In this document: one piece after another, positions 7,601-15,605 of the stretch
Numbering within the stretch: the first letter of the stretch is position 1
How the letters are laid out: each line of letters begins with the position of its first letter
Assembly (NCBI GenBank): GCA_947177435.1
Contig: CAMWUM010000011.1
Location: 1 to 15,605 of the forward strand
DNA length: 15,605 nucleotides
Source of the DNA: an uncultured Muribaculaceae bacterium
GTDB taxonomy: Bacteria > Bacteroidota > Bacteroidia > Bacteroidales > Muribaculaceae
Reading direction: 5' to 3'
Position numbers and translations under genes: made by a program
The notes under the pieces: model-generated
The model's database searches: none
What the model saw: the letters and a program-made list of their open reading frames with translations, nothing else
What the model was told of the DNA's origin: nothing

Positions 7601-8548
7601 GGCCACGTCGTGGAGCATCTTGATCACCTCTGGCTCCGATGCGCGGCCTATCAGGCCGGCAGCCGAGCCGCGCTCGCAGTAGCGCATCACCAGGTAGGGG
7701 CGGCCTTCGCACACGTCGTAGAAACTCGGGGTGAGCAGGTACTGCTGCGTGAAGTTGAACACCGTAGTGAACTCCCTCTGCAAGTTCTGAAATCCGTAGG
7801 AGTCCATGCCGTGCTTGAGCGAGAATATCTTGATGGCCACTTTCAGGCCGCCGGTCTTAGTGTCCTGAGCCTCCCACACGGTGGCCGAAGCGCCGGCGCC
7901 GATGTTGCGCACCAGCAGGAATCGGCCATCAAACAAATCGCCGGGCCTGAACTGCAACTCCTGCGCGGCCACGTCGAGGCCGCTGACGGCGTAGGTGGCG
8001 CGTCGACCGCCCTGCTGCGGAGCCACCGGCGGTTCGCTGCTCATGCGCGTCTCGCGCGATATGCGACCGCCCTGCTGCGGGGGCATCGGCGGCTCGTTGC
8101 TCATGCGCGTCTCGCGAGAGTCATTGCTGCGGCGCGTCTCGCGGGGGTCGATGTGCGACGAACGGTCGAATACGGGCTGCGGGCCTTTGGGACCCACCGT
8201 GGTGAAATCGGCGGGATGGCCCGGATGCCAATCGCTGGCTTGCTGGGCCGGGGCGGTAGGCTGCTTGGGGGGAGCCGGCACCGGAGGCAGCAGCTCGCGC
8301 ACCAGTTCCCAGTCCAGAGCATAGCGCGTGGCCAGGATGATGGGGGTGCCGAAACTGACGGTCACGGCTTCGTTGCGTATGTTTTTACCCTTGACGGTCG
8401 AGCCGTTGGTGCTGTGGTCGCTGAACAGGTATTCTCCGCTGTCGAGGAGCTTGAGGTCGGCATGGCTGCCGCTCACCACGTTGAACACCGCGGGCACCAC
8501 TATATCGTTGTCCTCATTGCGACCGATGAAAATCCTTTTCTTAAGCAT
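4619..8548 (-). CDS. Receptor-like kinase A: FHA, Ser/Thr kinase, TM, YD-like repeat ectodomain
   Basis: A 1309-residue protein, last gene of the operon. Residues 1-85 form an FHA domain with Gly9-Arg10, Ser26-x2-His29 and Asn48-Gly49. A Pro/Arg-rich linker (86-203) carries near-identical 20-residue repeats. The Hanks kinase domain (204-461) has GAGASATV, Lys240 in VAIK, HQDIKPDN (Asp331), DFG (Asp349) and DVWSLG (Asp387). HQD replaces HRD and GPE replaces APE. One membrane helix spans about 473-494, with basic residues before it, so kinase in and C-terminus out. A conserved juxtamembrane block follows (around Arg541, RMANVNSAG), then about 20 YD-like units of ~31 residues (645-1262) and a tryptophan-containing cap. 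There is no RHS core or toxin tip. Proposed role: periplasmic sensing coupled to cytoplasmic Thr phosphorylation. It starts 44 bases after kinase B. The repeat part is noticeably AT-richer than the rest. Confidence 0.88.
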   Translation of the reverse strand: MLKKRIFIGRNEDNDIVVPAVFNVVSGSHADLKLLDSGEYLFSDHSTNGSTVKGKNIRNEAVTVSFGTPIILATRYALDWELVRELLPPVPAPPKQPTAPAQQASDWHPGHPADFTTVGPKGPQPVFDRSSHIDPRETRRSNDSRETRMSNEPPMPPQQGGRISRETRMSSEPPVAPQQGGRRATYAVSGLDVAAQELQFRPGDLFDGRFLLVRNIGAGASATVWEAQDTKTGGLKVAIKIFSLKHGMDSYGFQNLQREFTTVFNFTQQYLLTPSFYDVCEGRPYLVMRYCERGSAAGLIGRASEPEVIKMLHDVASGLEYLHEKKIIHQDIKPDNILIADNGDFMITDFGISATIDALNGDTGMSGGTRAYMGPERFNGQNCSGSDVWSLGATAYELVTGDAPYGDHGGMMQAYGNAVVPINQKLQPEVKDIIMRCLDRDPAKRPTAEEIRKKIDIYYETGGSWQRKNNAKIILLIAAAATLLLALGAGIWIWDYNRVKTYYYAAVTEVYGVPQGVGKEVKHGHRNQSFMLQKQRGKVVRMANVNSAGKVVPYSETEYALRYFPDTRYEYGDDGSLKLKNIYNVHGQPMFSMVMDINKDKGTGTAAFYRVDETKTEMLMPQNINQTFKDDDFYTEYSTISKYGYKYDSNGHVKELKYYGFGSRPTTDQYGIGGIKYKYDDRGLISQQQYVDIKGKPTFDNNGLSIKEYEYDDMGNMAVLRMLNIKKGPSHDGNHCPLVKFEQDEYGNTVKESYHDLKGKAALRTDNGYSAMAYEYDSHGNRVLMTQLDKKGKPSEGKGGWSMVKSEYNDDGFEIRRELLDAKGHTISIQGDTYPIVEIVPGPTGLPLECRYYNEKGKPAGGKNGVHLVKTEYDDYGNTLVFAIFDTKEKPMNLNGFYHKNVREYDQNNNCVSSTFYDKNGKRATQDGVISNLRMEYNPWGAVTAIHYYDAKDRPTRNNNLVAGVKYEYSTETGKQTKESYVDRDGKTPTMYLSDDGNYVTKVYEYNDRGHIEKVVFKDAGGKELRSVHFARDNRGNYTQRYFKTNGKVDGVVEHYKYDDNNNQIEVWYTNQANQRINGGNGYHRAKYKYDEFGNLSESAFYGVNGQKATDNTGIHRNVYVYDRFGQTVETSVTDTSGRPVNGITSLKSKYDVDGNEIETGWYDKRGRLSTPTGFGGIWAKKKMEYDTHGNVVKMEYFDTQGRPYEMNGISKYEGFYDDRNHLVKEKQYSRNGLSNIRVCKFNDQGNMYEEYTTDANNRLTDGGKTIIEYESDGVTPKKAKLYDKSNRLWASVPWDDKNKEWDFNRISY
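4760..6616 (-). repeat. YD-like repeat array of kinase A (about 20 units)
   Basis: Within kinase A residues 645-1262, about twenty units of roughly 31 residues follow the pattern Y-x-Y-D-x-x-G-N, six variable residues, Y-x-D-x-x-G-K-P, then a glycine-containing turn. Unit length is longer than that of classical RHS/YD repeats (about 20), so this may be a distinct beta-hairpin repeat family. Units have diverged at DNA level, so this is a protein repeat, not a recent DNA tandem array. Confidence 0.8.
8001..8140 (-). repeat. 60-bp tandem repeat encoding RETRMS-containing linker
   Basis: The block starting accgccctgctgcgg is repeated with a 60-base period (copies near 8007 and 8067), followed by a third partial copy of its end near 8129. 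In frame it encodes 20-residue linker units containing RETRMS, with threonines at residues 167 and 147 and, in the partial copy RETRRS, at 138. Gain or loss of a unit keeps the reading frame. Confidence 0.85.
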
Positions 8549-8592
8549 ATATGCGTGTATGACTGGTTGGAGGGGGGGTATCGTTTAGGAGA

Positions 8593-11500
8593 TTATTGCC
8601 ATTTCTTAGTCTTGTCGTTCCAGCGCGAGGTGGCCACCACCGAGCCGTCCTGCGCCTTTTCTACGCGAGTCCTCGGGGTCACGCCGTCGCCGGCATAGTT
8701 CCACTCGGTATAGCGGTAGGGGCCCGGATAGGTCGACTTCAGGCTTGTCGGCTTGCCCTTATCGTTGTACTTGTACTCTTGCGAGCCTATGAAGTTGTCT
8801 GACTGGTCATAATACTTGGCCTTGCTGAGCTGGCCCTTGCCGTCATAATTGAACTCACGTCGGCTGTAGCCGTTGGGACCCTGGACCTTGTCGCCGTTGC
8901 CGTCGGCGTAGCGCTCGCTTTTTAGGTTGCCACGGTCGTCGTAGACGCGTGTCAACTTGTGGTGCTTCACACCGGGGCCGGCGCACTTGCGGCTGCCTTT
9001 AAAGTAACTGCGGCCCACCTCGCGGCCCGCGCCGTCGTACTCGTAGACGGTGCTGATGCCCGAGCGGTCGGTCGACTTGCTCACGCGGCCAAATGGGTCG
9101 TACTCGTATTTGCCATCGCTGTCGCGGGCGGCAGGGCCTGCGGCGAACATCGAGTCGGGCTTGCCGGTGGCATTGGTCTTGACGTCGCGCTTGGTGAGGT
9201 TGCCGTGGCTGTCGTGCGCAAGTTCGATGTCGAGCACCAGATCGTCAGAGGCATCGTAGCCCTTGACGGCTGACAGGAATCCGGTCTTGTCGTCGTAATC
9301 GTAAATGTAATAGGCCACGCCCTCGATGTCGTTGACCGTAGGCTTCACTCCGTCGGTGTCGAAGTACGACTTGCGCTTGAGCTTACCGTTAATCTCGTAT
9401 TCGTAAGCGGTGACGGCCACCAGCGTATTGCCGCTGCGGGCCACTCGACCCTTGTACTTGTTGGTCTGCTTGGTGAGGAATCCCCACTTGTCGTAAACGA
9501 GTTCGATGCGGGTGAGCGAGGGCTCGTTGGGAATCGAGGCGGGCTTGCCGTTGATGTCGACAGCCTCGAGCGACACCACATTGTTCTGGTCATCGTAAGC
9601 CAGCTTTATTGCATGGCCGCGGCCCTGCGCCATGGTCTTGTCCTCGCGCTTGTCGAAGAATGATATAGTGGTGGGGAATCCGGCATCGTTGTACGCGTAT
9701 TCGGTGAGGAACACGCCATTGATGTCCTCGGCGGGCGTCTCCTTGCCGCCGCTCTCACGGTAGGTGCGCATCTGCAGGGGCTGGCCGCTGACGTCGTATA
9801 CGTAACGCTCGACCGTGTAGTCGGAGCCGCGCTTGCCCGCGGGCTTGCCGTTGGCCGAGCGGTAGGCCACGCGCACGGGGTAGCCATTGTCGTCACACTC
9901 GTACTGCACGATGGCTGCGCCATCGGGGCCGGGCGTGAGCTTGCCGTCGACGCCGTAGTATCGGCGCTCGGTGAGCATGCCGCGGCTGTCGTAGTCGCTC
10001 TCGACCCGGGCTGCGCCAATCGACTTGTTGGCCACAGGCTTGCCGTCGGTGCCATAGTATGACTCTTCCACCACATTGCCATGCTCGTCACGCGTGAGTT
10101 TCGTCTTCCACACGCCGCGCCCGTTGGCCGCTTTGCGGTCTTTGAGATCGTAATTCGCCAGCTCGACCAAGTCACCGCGGCTGTCGTATTTGTATTTCTT
10201 GTTCGATACGCCGTCACGATCCGTAGTGTGCTTTCCGTCGGCGCCGATGTACTGCGACGAGGCCAGGAGGCCGCGGTCATCGTACTCATAGTCAGCGCCG
10301 CCGATGCCGTACTTGTCGGTGGCGTTCTGCCGCACGCCCATATACCGCACCTGATTGATGTGGTGATCGTCGTCGAATTTGAGTTCGAACTTGTACGTCG
10401 AACTGTAATCCTTGAAGAAGTCGAGATCGCGGCCAAACTTGAAGTTGCTGTACATGTCGTTGAGCAGCATCATCTCGGTGCCGGCATCGTCGAGGCGGTG
10501 AAACGACACCGAATTGCCGTTGGTCTTCATCCTGAACAGTTCGCGGCCGTACTGGTCCTTCACAGTCTTGCCGCTCAGCGAGCCGTCGGTCTCGTAGGCG
10601 TACTCCACATCGACAAACCTCAGCAGGCCCTGCTTTGAGTGGGCGTAAGGCACCACATGGCCGGCAGAGTTGACATTGGCCATGCGCACCACGCGCCCGC
10701 GCTGCGTCTGTATCATCACGCTCTCAGAGCGCTTGCCGGGGTCGACCTTGCCGATGCCCACCGGCACGCCGTCACGCTCGACAAAGTCGGCATAATAGCT
10801 CGACTTCACGCGGTTGTAATCCCATATCCACGCGCCGGCGCCAATGGCCAGCAGCACAGCCGCTACGGCACACACCACCAGCACGGTCTTGGCCTTGTTT
10901 TTGCGCTTCCAGCTGCCGCCGGTCTCGTAGTAGAGGTCGATTTTCTTGCGTATCTGGGCTGCCGTGGGGCGCTTGGCCGGATCTTTCTCCAGGCAGCTCA
11001 TTATTATTTCCTTCACCTCGGGCTGCATCCTCTGCGCGATGGGGGGCACCGCTGTGCCGTAGGACTGCGTCACGCCGCCCAAGTCTCCGTAGGGGGCATC
11101 GCCCGTGGCCATCTCGTAAGCCGTGGCGCCGAGCGACCAGATGTAGCTCGACGAGCCGTTGATGCCCGCGAATCGCTCGGGGCCCATGTAGGCTCGCGTG
11201 CCGCCCGACATTTCCTTCGAGCCATTGAGGGCGTCGATGGTGGCCGAGATGCCGAAGTCGGTGATCATGAAGTCGCCGTTGTCGGCGATGAGGATATTGT
11301 CGGGCTTGATATCCTGGTGCACGATGTTGCGCTCGTGCAGGTATTCGAGGCCGGAGGCCACGTCGTGGAGCAGCTTGATCACCTCACCCTCAGTGGCCTT
11401 GCCGATCAGGCTTGACGCAGACCCGCGCGAGCAGTACTGCATCACCAGGAACGGCTGACCCTGGCATACGTCATAATAGCGCGGGGTCAGCAGGTAGGCC

Positions 11501-12192
11501 TGCGAGATGTTGTAGACGGTGACGAACTCTTTTTGCAGATTCTGGTAGCCGTAGGAGTCCATGCCGTGCGACAGCGAGAATATCTTCACGGCCACGGTCA
11601 TGTTGTCGGCCAGCGTGTCGCGGGCCTCCCACACCGACGCCGAGGCACCGCTGCCTATGCGGCGCACCAGGCTGAATCGGTTGTTGAACAGTTCGCCCGC
11701 ATAGTGCTTGGGGCCCTGGGACACCTTGCCGCTCGGCCTCTGGCCGCCGCTGAGCCGCTCGCCGGCGCCGCTTGGACGCATGCCAGCTCCGCTCGGCCTT
11801 TGTCCTGCATTGCTGGGGCGGTACTCTGCGCCACTGGTCAGCGGATCGCCGAGTCCGGTTTTAGCCACACCTCCGCCAATCACTGTGGGGATGCTCTCAG
11901 GCAGTTCGGGCTCGGCCGGCTTGCTGGCAGGCAGCAGGCGCTGCACCTCAGTCCAGTCGAGGGTGTACCGCCCGGCCAGCACGATATTCGTACCGGGAAC
12001 AACCGTCATGCGGTCATTGTGCAGTTTCTTGCCGCCGACCGCCGACCCGTTGGTGCTGTGGTCGATGTACACGTACTGGCCATTGTCATCGAGTTCGATT
12101 TCAGCATGCATGCTGCTGACCACCGAATATGCGCCGGGCACCACGATATCGTTCTTGCCGTCCCTGCCTATGCGTATCCTCCTATTTTCCAT
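8593..12192 (-). CDS. Receptor-like kinase B: FHA, Ser/Thr kinase, TM, YD-like repeat ectodomain
   Basis: A 1199-residue paralogue of kinase A with the same order of domains. FHA 1-80 (Gly9-Arg10, Ser26-x2-His29, Asn48-Gly49); linker about 81-166 with RPSGAG heptads (125-155); kinase 167-425 with GSGASASV, Lys203, HQDIKPDN (Asp294), DFG (Asp312) and YMGPER; membrane helix about 436-457; juxtamembrane block with RMANVNSAG (Arg503); about 18 YD-like units (602-1160); and a C-terminal cap ending in a WNDKTKKW motif like kinase A. The catalytic lysine and both metal/catalytic aspartates are present, but the invariant subdomain IX aspartate is replaced by Tyr350 (YIWSLG against DVWSLG in A), which may weaken catalysis. 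Unlike A, its repeat region is as GC-rich as the rest of the gene. It follows the PP2C gene after 40 bases. Function as a sensor kinase is inferred. Confidence 0.88.
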   Translation of the reverse strand: MENRRIRIGRDGKNDIVVPGAYSVVSSMHAEIELDDNGQYVYIDHSTNGSAVGGKKLHNDRMTVVPGTNIVLAGRYTLDWTEVQRLLPASKPAEPELPESIPTVIGGGVAKTGLGDPLTSGAEYRPSNAGQRPSGAGMRPSGAGERLSGGQRPSGKVSQGPKHYAGELFNNRFSLVRRIGSGASASVWEARDTLADNMTVAVKIFSLSHGMDSYGYQNLQKEFVTVYNISQAYLLTPRYYDVCQGQPFLVMQYCSRGSASSLIGKATEGEVIKLLHDVASGLEYLHERNIVHQDIKPDNILIADNGDFMITDFGISATIDALNGSKEMSGGTRAYMGPERFAGINGSSSYIWSLGATAYEMATGDAPYGDLGGVTQSYGTAVPPIAQRMQPEVKEIIMSCLEKDPAKRPTAAQIRKKIDLYYETGGSWKRKNKAKTVLVVCAVAAVLLAIGAGAWIWDYNRVKSSYYADFVERDGVPVGIGKVDPGKRSESVMIQTQRGRVVRMANVNSAGHVVPYAHSKQGLLRFVDVEYAYETDGSLSGKTVKDQYGRELFRMKTNGNSVSFHRLDDAGTEMMLLNDMYSNFKFGRDLDFFKDYSSTYKFELKFDDDHHINQVRYMGVRQNATDKYGIGGADYEYDDRGLLASSQYIGADGKHTTDRDGVSNKKYKYDSRGDLVELANYDLKDRKAANGRGVWKTKLTRDEHGNVVEESYYGTDGKPVANKSIGAARVESDYDSRGMLTERRYYGVDGKLTPGPDGAAIVQYECDDNGYPVRVAYRSANGKPAGKRGSDYTVERYVYDVSGQPLQMRTYRESGGKETPAEDINGVFLTEYAYNDAGFPTTISFFDKREDKTMAQGRGHAIKLAYDDQNNVVSLEAVDINGKPASIPNEPSLTRIELVYDKWGFLTKQTNKYKGRVARSGNTLVAVTAYEYEINGKLKRKSYFDTDGVKPTVNDIEGVAYYIYDYDDKTGFLSAVKGYDASDDLVLDIELAHDSHGNLTKRDVKTNATGKPDSMFAAGPAARDSDGKYEYDPFGRVSKSTDRSGISTVYEYDGAGREVGRSYFKGSRKCAGPGVKHHKLTRVYDDRGNLKSERYADGNGDKVQGPNGYSRREFNYDGKGQLSKAKYYDQSDNFIGSQEYKYNDKGKPTSLKSTYPGPYRYTEWNYAGDGVTPRTRVEKAQDGSVVATSRWNDKTKKWQ
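8716..10389 (-). repeat. YD-like repeat array of kinase B (about 18 units)
   Basis: Residues 602-1160 of kinase B hold about eighteen units of some 31 residues with the same Y-x-Y-D-x-x-G ... G-K-P pattern as kinase A. The order and sequence of single units cannot be matched one to one with those of A after the first two or three, while the juxtamembrane block before and the cap after the array are clearly shared. Confidence 0.78.
11727..11826 (-). repeat. RPSGAG heptad repeat in the linker of kinase B
   Basis: About five copies of a short unit with a 21-base period, later 18, encode R-P-S-G-A-G plus one variable residue, with arginines at residues 125, 132, 139, 146 and 152. The fourth copy reads RLSGG. 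It sits between the FHA and kinase domains, in the same place as the RETRMS repeats of kinase A but with unrelated sequence. Confidence 0.75.
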
Positions 12193-12232
12193 AATGATTG
12201 GTTTCTTTAGCCCTAAATGTCAGTGAGAACCG

Positions 12233-13648
12233 TTAACGAAACAGGTTTCCAAAAGCATTTATTACAGAACTATCAACGTTTTGCACCGTCTCTGTCAATG
12301 AATCAGTATTTAACGAATCAGATGGATTGCTGTTGGAATCAACTTTATCAACACTGGATTGACCCTGAGTGACTTGATTTTTGTCCTTTTCGACATTCGC
12401 ACTCGTACTGTTTTCCACGGATTCATCAATCTCCTCGATCGGTTTGTCTTGGGTGGTTTGCCCTTCATCCTCTTTTACTTGCTCGGTATCAGCTGCGGGA
12501 GCCGGGGCGGGCTTGAAGAATTTCTGGTACGTGAGCCAGCCGGCGCCGCAAACGATGAGGACGGCTAGCACGACGATTACTGGGATGAGTTTCTTGACGG
12601 CGGAGGACTTGCGGGGCACGGGAGCCGGAGTGGGTACAGCGCCGAAGTTGAGCATGGTGATGGGGCCCTGCGGCGGCCCTGCGGGCCTTGCGGGCTCGTC
12701 GTGGAAAAGGGGCATGGGCTTAGATTTGGCTCCGTTGCCGCCCGGGCCGTTGAGCGCAGCCTCGGTCTTGGCAAAGAAGCGGGCGCTCGCCGCAGCGTTG
12801 CCCTTGCCGCCGTTCTCGACCTTGCAGAGCACGGCTGTGATGTTGTCGCTGCCACCTGCCTGGCGGGCGCCATTGATGAGGTTGTTTACAATCTGCTCTA
12901 CATCGTCGGGCGATTTGCTGATGATGTCGGCCATCTCCTCGTCGTGGAGCATGCCGCTGAGGCCGTCGGAGCAGAGGAGCACGATGTCGCCATCGCACAG
13001 TTCGTAAGGCTCGGGCAGGCTCTCGGGGCGCGCGTCGGGCTGGCCGTGGCTCAGTGAGCGGGTGATGATATTGCCCTGCGGATGGTCAAACGTCTCCTCG
13101 CGGGTGAGCATCTCCTTGTCGACCAGGAGCTGAACGTAGCTATGGTCTTTCGACACCTGATAAATCTTGTTCTCGCTCGGGCGGAACACGTAAGCGCGGC
13201 TGTCGCCGCACCAAGCCACATAGAGCTTGCCGTCGAGGATCCAGCCCATCACCATGGTTGTGCCCATGCCCTTCGACTCGGGATGGGTGTTACCCCAGTC
13301 CTTCACTTCCTTGTCGCAGGCCACGATGGTCTGCTCCATGAAGTTGAGTATCTTGTCAGTGCGCGATGTGACGTCGGCGGTGATGCGGCCGGGAGCGAAA
13401 CACTCGGCCGCCTTTATCACGGCGCGCTCGGAGGCTACCTCGCCGGCATTGGTGCCGCCCATGCCGTCGGCCACCACCAGGAGGACGCCCTTGGGGCCGA
13501 GGTCGACCACCTGCTCGGCGCCCCAGGGGCTCGCGGCGTTGGCGAACAGCCCGGACTGCAAGTCGGCCGACGCGCAGTAATTATCTTCATTATTTTTGCG
13601 GACGCAACCCAGATTGGTGTTGCCTGCCATTTTAAGCTTCATAGTCAT
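12233..13648 (-). CDS. Membrane-anchored PP2C-family Ser/Thr phosphatase
   Basis: A 471-residue PPM/PP2C phosphatase, expected to remove phosphate from the partners of the neighbouring kinases using two metal ions. Residues 7-280 form the catalytic domain: NNEDN (Glu21, Asp22), VADGMGG (Asp61), GMGTTMV, WCGDSRAYVF, CSDGLSGM (Asp228) and GGSDN (Asp268, Asn269), so all metal-binding acids are present. A Pro/Gly-rich linker leads to one membrane segment at about 354-374, preceded by lysines, then a ~95-residue extracytoplasmic tail rich in Ser, Thr, Asn, Asp and Gln. The catalytic domain is cytoplasmic by the positive-inside rule. The ATG at 13648 is used; Met3 and Met7 are also possible. It lies 42 bases after the soluble kinase gene. 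The DNA of the tail is AT-richer than the catalytic part. Confidence 0.93.
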   Translation of the reverse strand: MTMKLKMAGNTNLGCVRKNNEDNYCASADLQSGLFANAASPWGAEQVVDLGPKGVLLVVADGMGGTNAGEVASERAVIKAAECFAPGRITADVTSRTDKILNFMEQTIVACDKEVKDWGNTHPESKGMGTTMVMGWILDGKLYVAWCGDSRAYVFRPSENKIYQVSKDHSYVQLLVDKEMLTREETFDHPQGNIITRSLSHGQPDARPESLPEPYELCDGDIVLLCSDGLSGMLHDEEMADIISKSPDDVEQIVNNLINGARQAGGSDNITAVLCKVENGGKGNAAASARFFAKTEAALNGPGGNGAKSKPMPLFHDEPARPAGPPQGPITMLNFGAVPTPAPVPRKSSAVKKLIPVIVVLAVLIVCGAGWLTYQKFFKPAPAPAADTEQVKEDEGQTTQDKPIEEIDESVENSTSANVEKDKNQVTQGQSSVDKVDSNSNPSDSLNTDSLTETVQNVDSSVINAFGNLFR

Positions 13649-13690
13649 ATAGGCTTATGTGTACATATTAGCTTTTGTGGTATAGGGGCA

Positions 13691-14966
<1,276 letters not shown>

Positions 14967-14980
<14 letters not shown>

Positions 14981-15605
14981 TGGGATGGAATACGTAAAGG
15001 TTGCCGCCAAGGATTATGACGTCGCCGTCGCGCAGGACCATGGGCCTGTTGACGAGCATGTAGGTTGATTTATTCTGGCTTCCGTCAGCGATGGTCCAGT
15101 TGCCGTCGGCATCGCGGGTCACCACGGCCTGGCACTCGGGATCCATCATCGGGCCGGGCATATTCTGGCCGTTGAGCACCACCGACTCGCCCTGCATTGC
15201 GATGCCCTGCATCGACGCCGGCATCAAGGGCGAAATCATCGGCCTGAGCTCGAAGGATGCCTCAGGGGCTGCCGGCTCTGTCGGAGGCTCGGGGGTGTCG
15301 TGCTGCCATGCCGGCACTGATGCAGATTGCTGAGGCTGAGGCTGCTCCTGCTCGGGTTTTTGCTCGGCAGGCTGTTCACTGTCACCGAAGATGTCAATGC
15401 GGCCATCAGGTTCCCACAGGTTTTGGCTGCCGCTCCAGGCGTCAGACTGGGCTGGCTGCTGGCCGGCGGGCAGCGGCGAGTGGCAATAAGGGCATATCGT
15501 GGAGTTGGGATTGGCCGGGGGATACCCGCAGTTGGGGCATGCCTTGGGCAAGCCTTGGCTCATCGGGCTTTGGCATACGGGGCAATAGGCTGAGCCGTCA
15601 GGCAC
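14967..15605 (-). CDS. Zinc-ribbon protein with divergent FHA-like domain, 5' end outside window
   Basis: At least 212 residues; the window ends inside the gene. The first codon seen is GTG, but the sequence around it (PDGSAYCPVC) looks like the second half of a zinc ribbon, so the true start and one CxxC pair probably lie upstream. In-window cysteines are C8-x2-C11, then C23-x2-C26 paired with C38-x2-C41, giving one complete and one half ribbon. A Pro/Gln-rich spacer (about 45-115) precedes an FHA-like domain (about 120-207): the final part NKSTYMLVNRP-x5-DGDVIILGG fits the FHA core, but the usual GR and SxxH residues are absent. It may be an adaptor that binds partners without classical phosphothreonine recognition. 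First gene visible of the operon, coupled to the kinase gene. Confidence 0.75.

Noticed and set aside
8572..8578. Run of seven G's between kinases B and A as a phase-variation tract
   Set aside because: It is short, lies in a 44-base spacer outside the coding frames and not in a recognisable promoter; evidence for switching is lacking.
6950..8698. 582-codon open frame on the + strand opposite kinase A
   Set aside because: It is antisense to the FHA/kinase/TM part of kinase A, has low-complexity Ala/Val/His-rich translation and no family motifs; long antisense frames are common in GC-rich genes.
4619..12192. The YD-like genes as RHS/YD polymorphic toxins
   Set aside because: They begin with FHA and kinase domains, lack the conserved RHS core and variable toxin tip, share a common C-terminal cap, and have no immunity gene after them.
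13660..13665. TGTACA between the soluble kinase and the PP2C gene, like the antitoxin operator core
   Set aside because: A single hexamer, not part of an extended palindrome and without a TAnnTTTG promoter nearby; most likely chance.

Overview
The window looks like chromosomal DNA of a Bacteroidota bacterium, probably order Bacteroidales, perhaps Muribaculaceae- or Prevotella-like. This rests on a PorT-type outer-membrane barrel, a near-perfect Bacteroidales promoter (TTTG, 20 bases, TAnnTTTG), starts without a clear Shine-Dalgarno site, a moderately high G+C content and gene families typical of the group. The family-level guess is weak.

Left part, + strand (2-3901): the 3' end of an outer-membrane beta-barrel gene, a class I PLP aminotransferase (aspartate aminotransferase type), tyrosyl-tRNA synthetase (tyrS) and a cation diffusion facilitator. 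They are closely spaced and look co-directional and housekeeping. A compact, AT-richer type II toxin-antitoxin pair follows (3991-4585; Phd/YefM-like antitoxin, RelE-like toxin). It has its own promoter and a double palindrome that is probably its autoregulatory operator. A hairpin with T-runs on both sides (4587-4616) closes both converging transcription units.

Right part, - strand (15605 down to 4619): one apparent operon of five genes devoted to Ser/Thr phosphorylation signalling. In transcription order it encodes: a zinc-ribbon protein with a degenerate FHA-like domain (5' end beyond the window); a soluble canonical Hanks kinase with a C-terminal FHA domain; a PP2C phosphatase with a membrane anchor and a Ser/Thr-rich extracytoplasmic tail; and two very large paralogous receptor-like kinases. 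Each of the two has FHA, a repetitive linker, a kinase domain, one membrane segment and a large extracytoplasmic array of about 18-20 YD-like repeats of roughly 31 residues.

How it may work (inference): the repeat ectodomains of the two receptor kinases sense or bind something in the periplasm, the kinases and FHA domains form a phosphothreonine relay with the soluble RD kinase and the zinc-ribbon/FHA adaptor, and the membrane PP2C resets it. The two receptor kinases lack the arginine of the HRD motif, and one also lacks the subdomain IX aspartate, so regulation between family members, including partial pseudokinase behaviour, is plausible. This receptor architecture is the most unusual content of the window. 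No gap without a gene exceeds 300 bases, and I saw no tRNA, rRNA, CRISPR array or insertion sequence.
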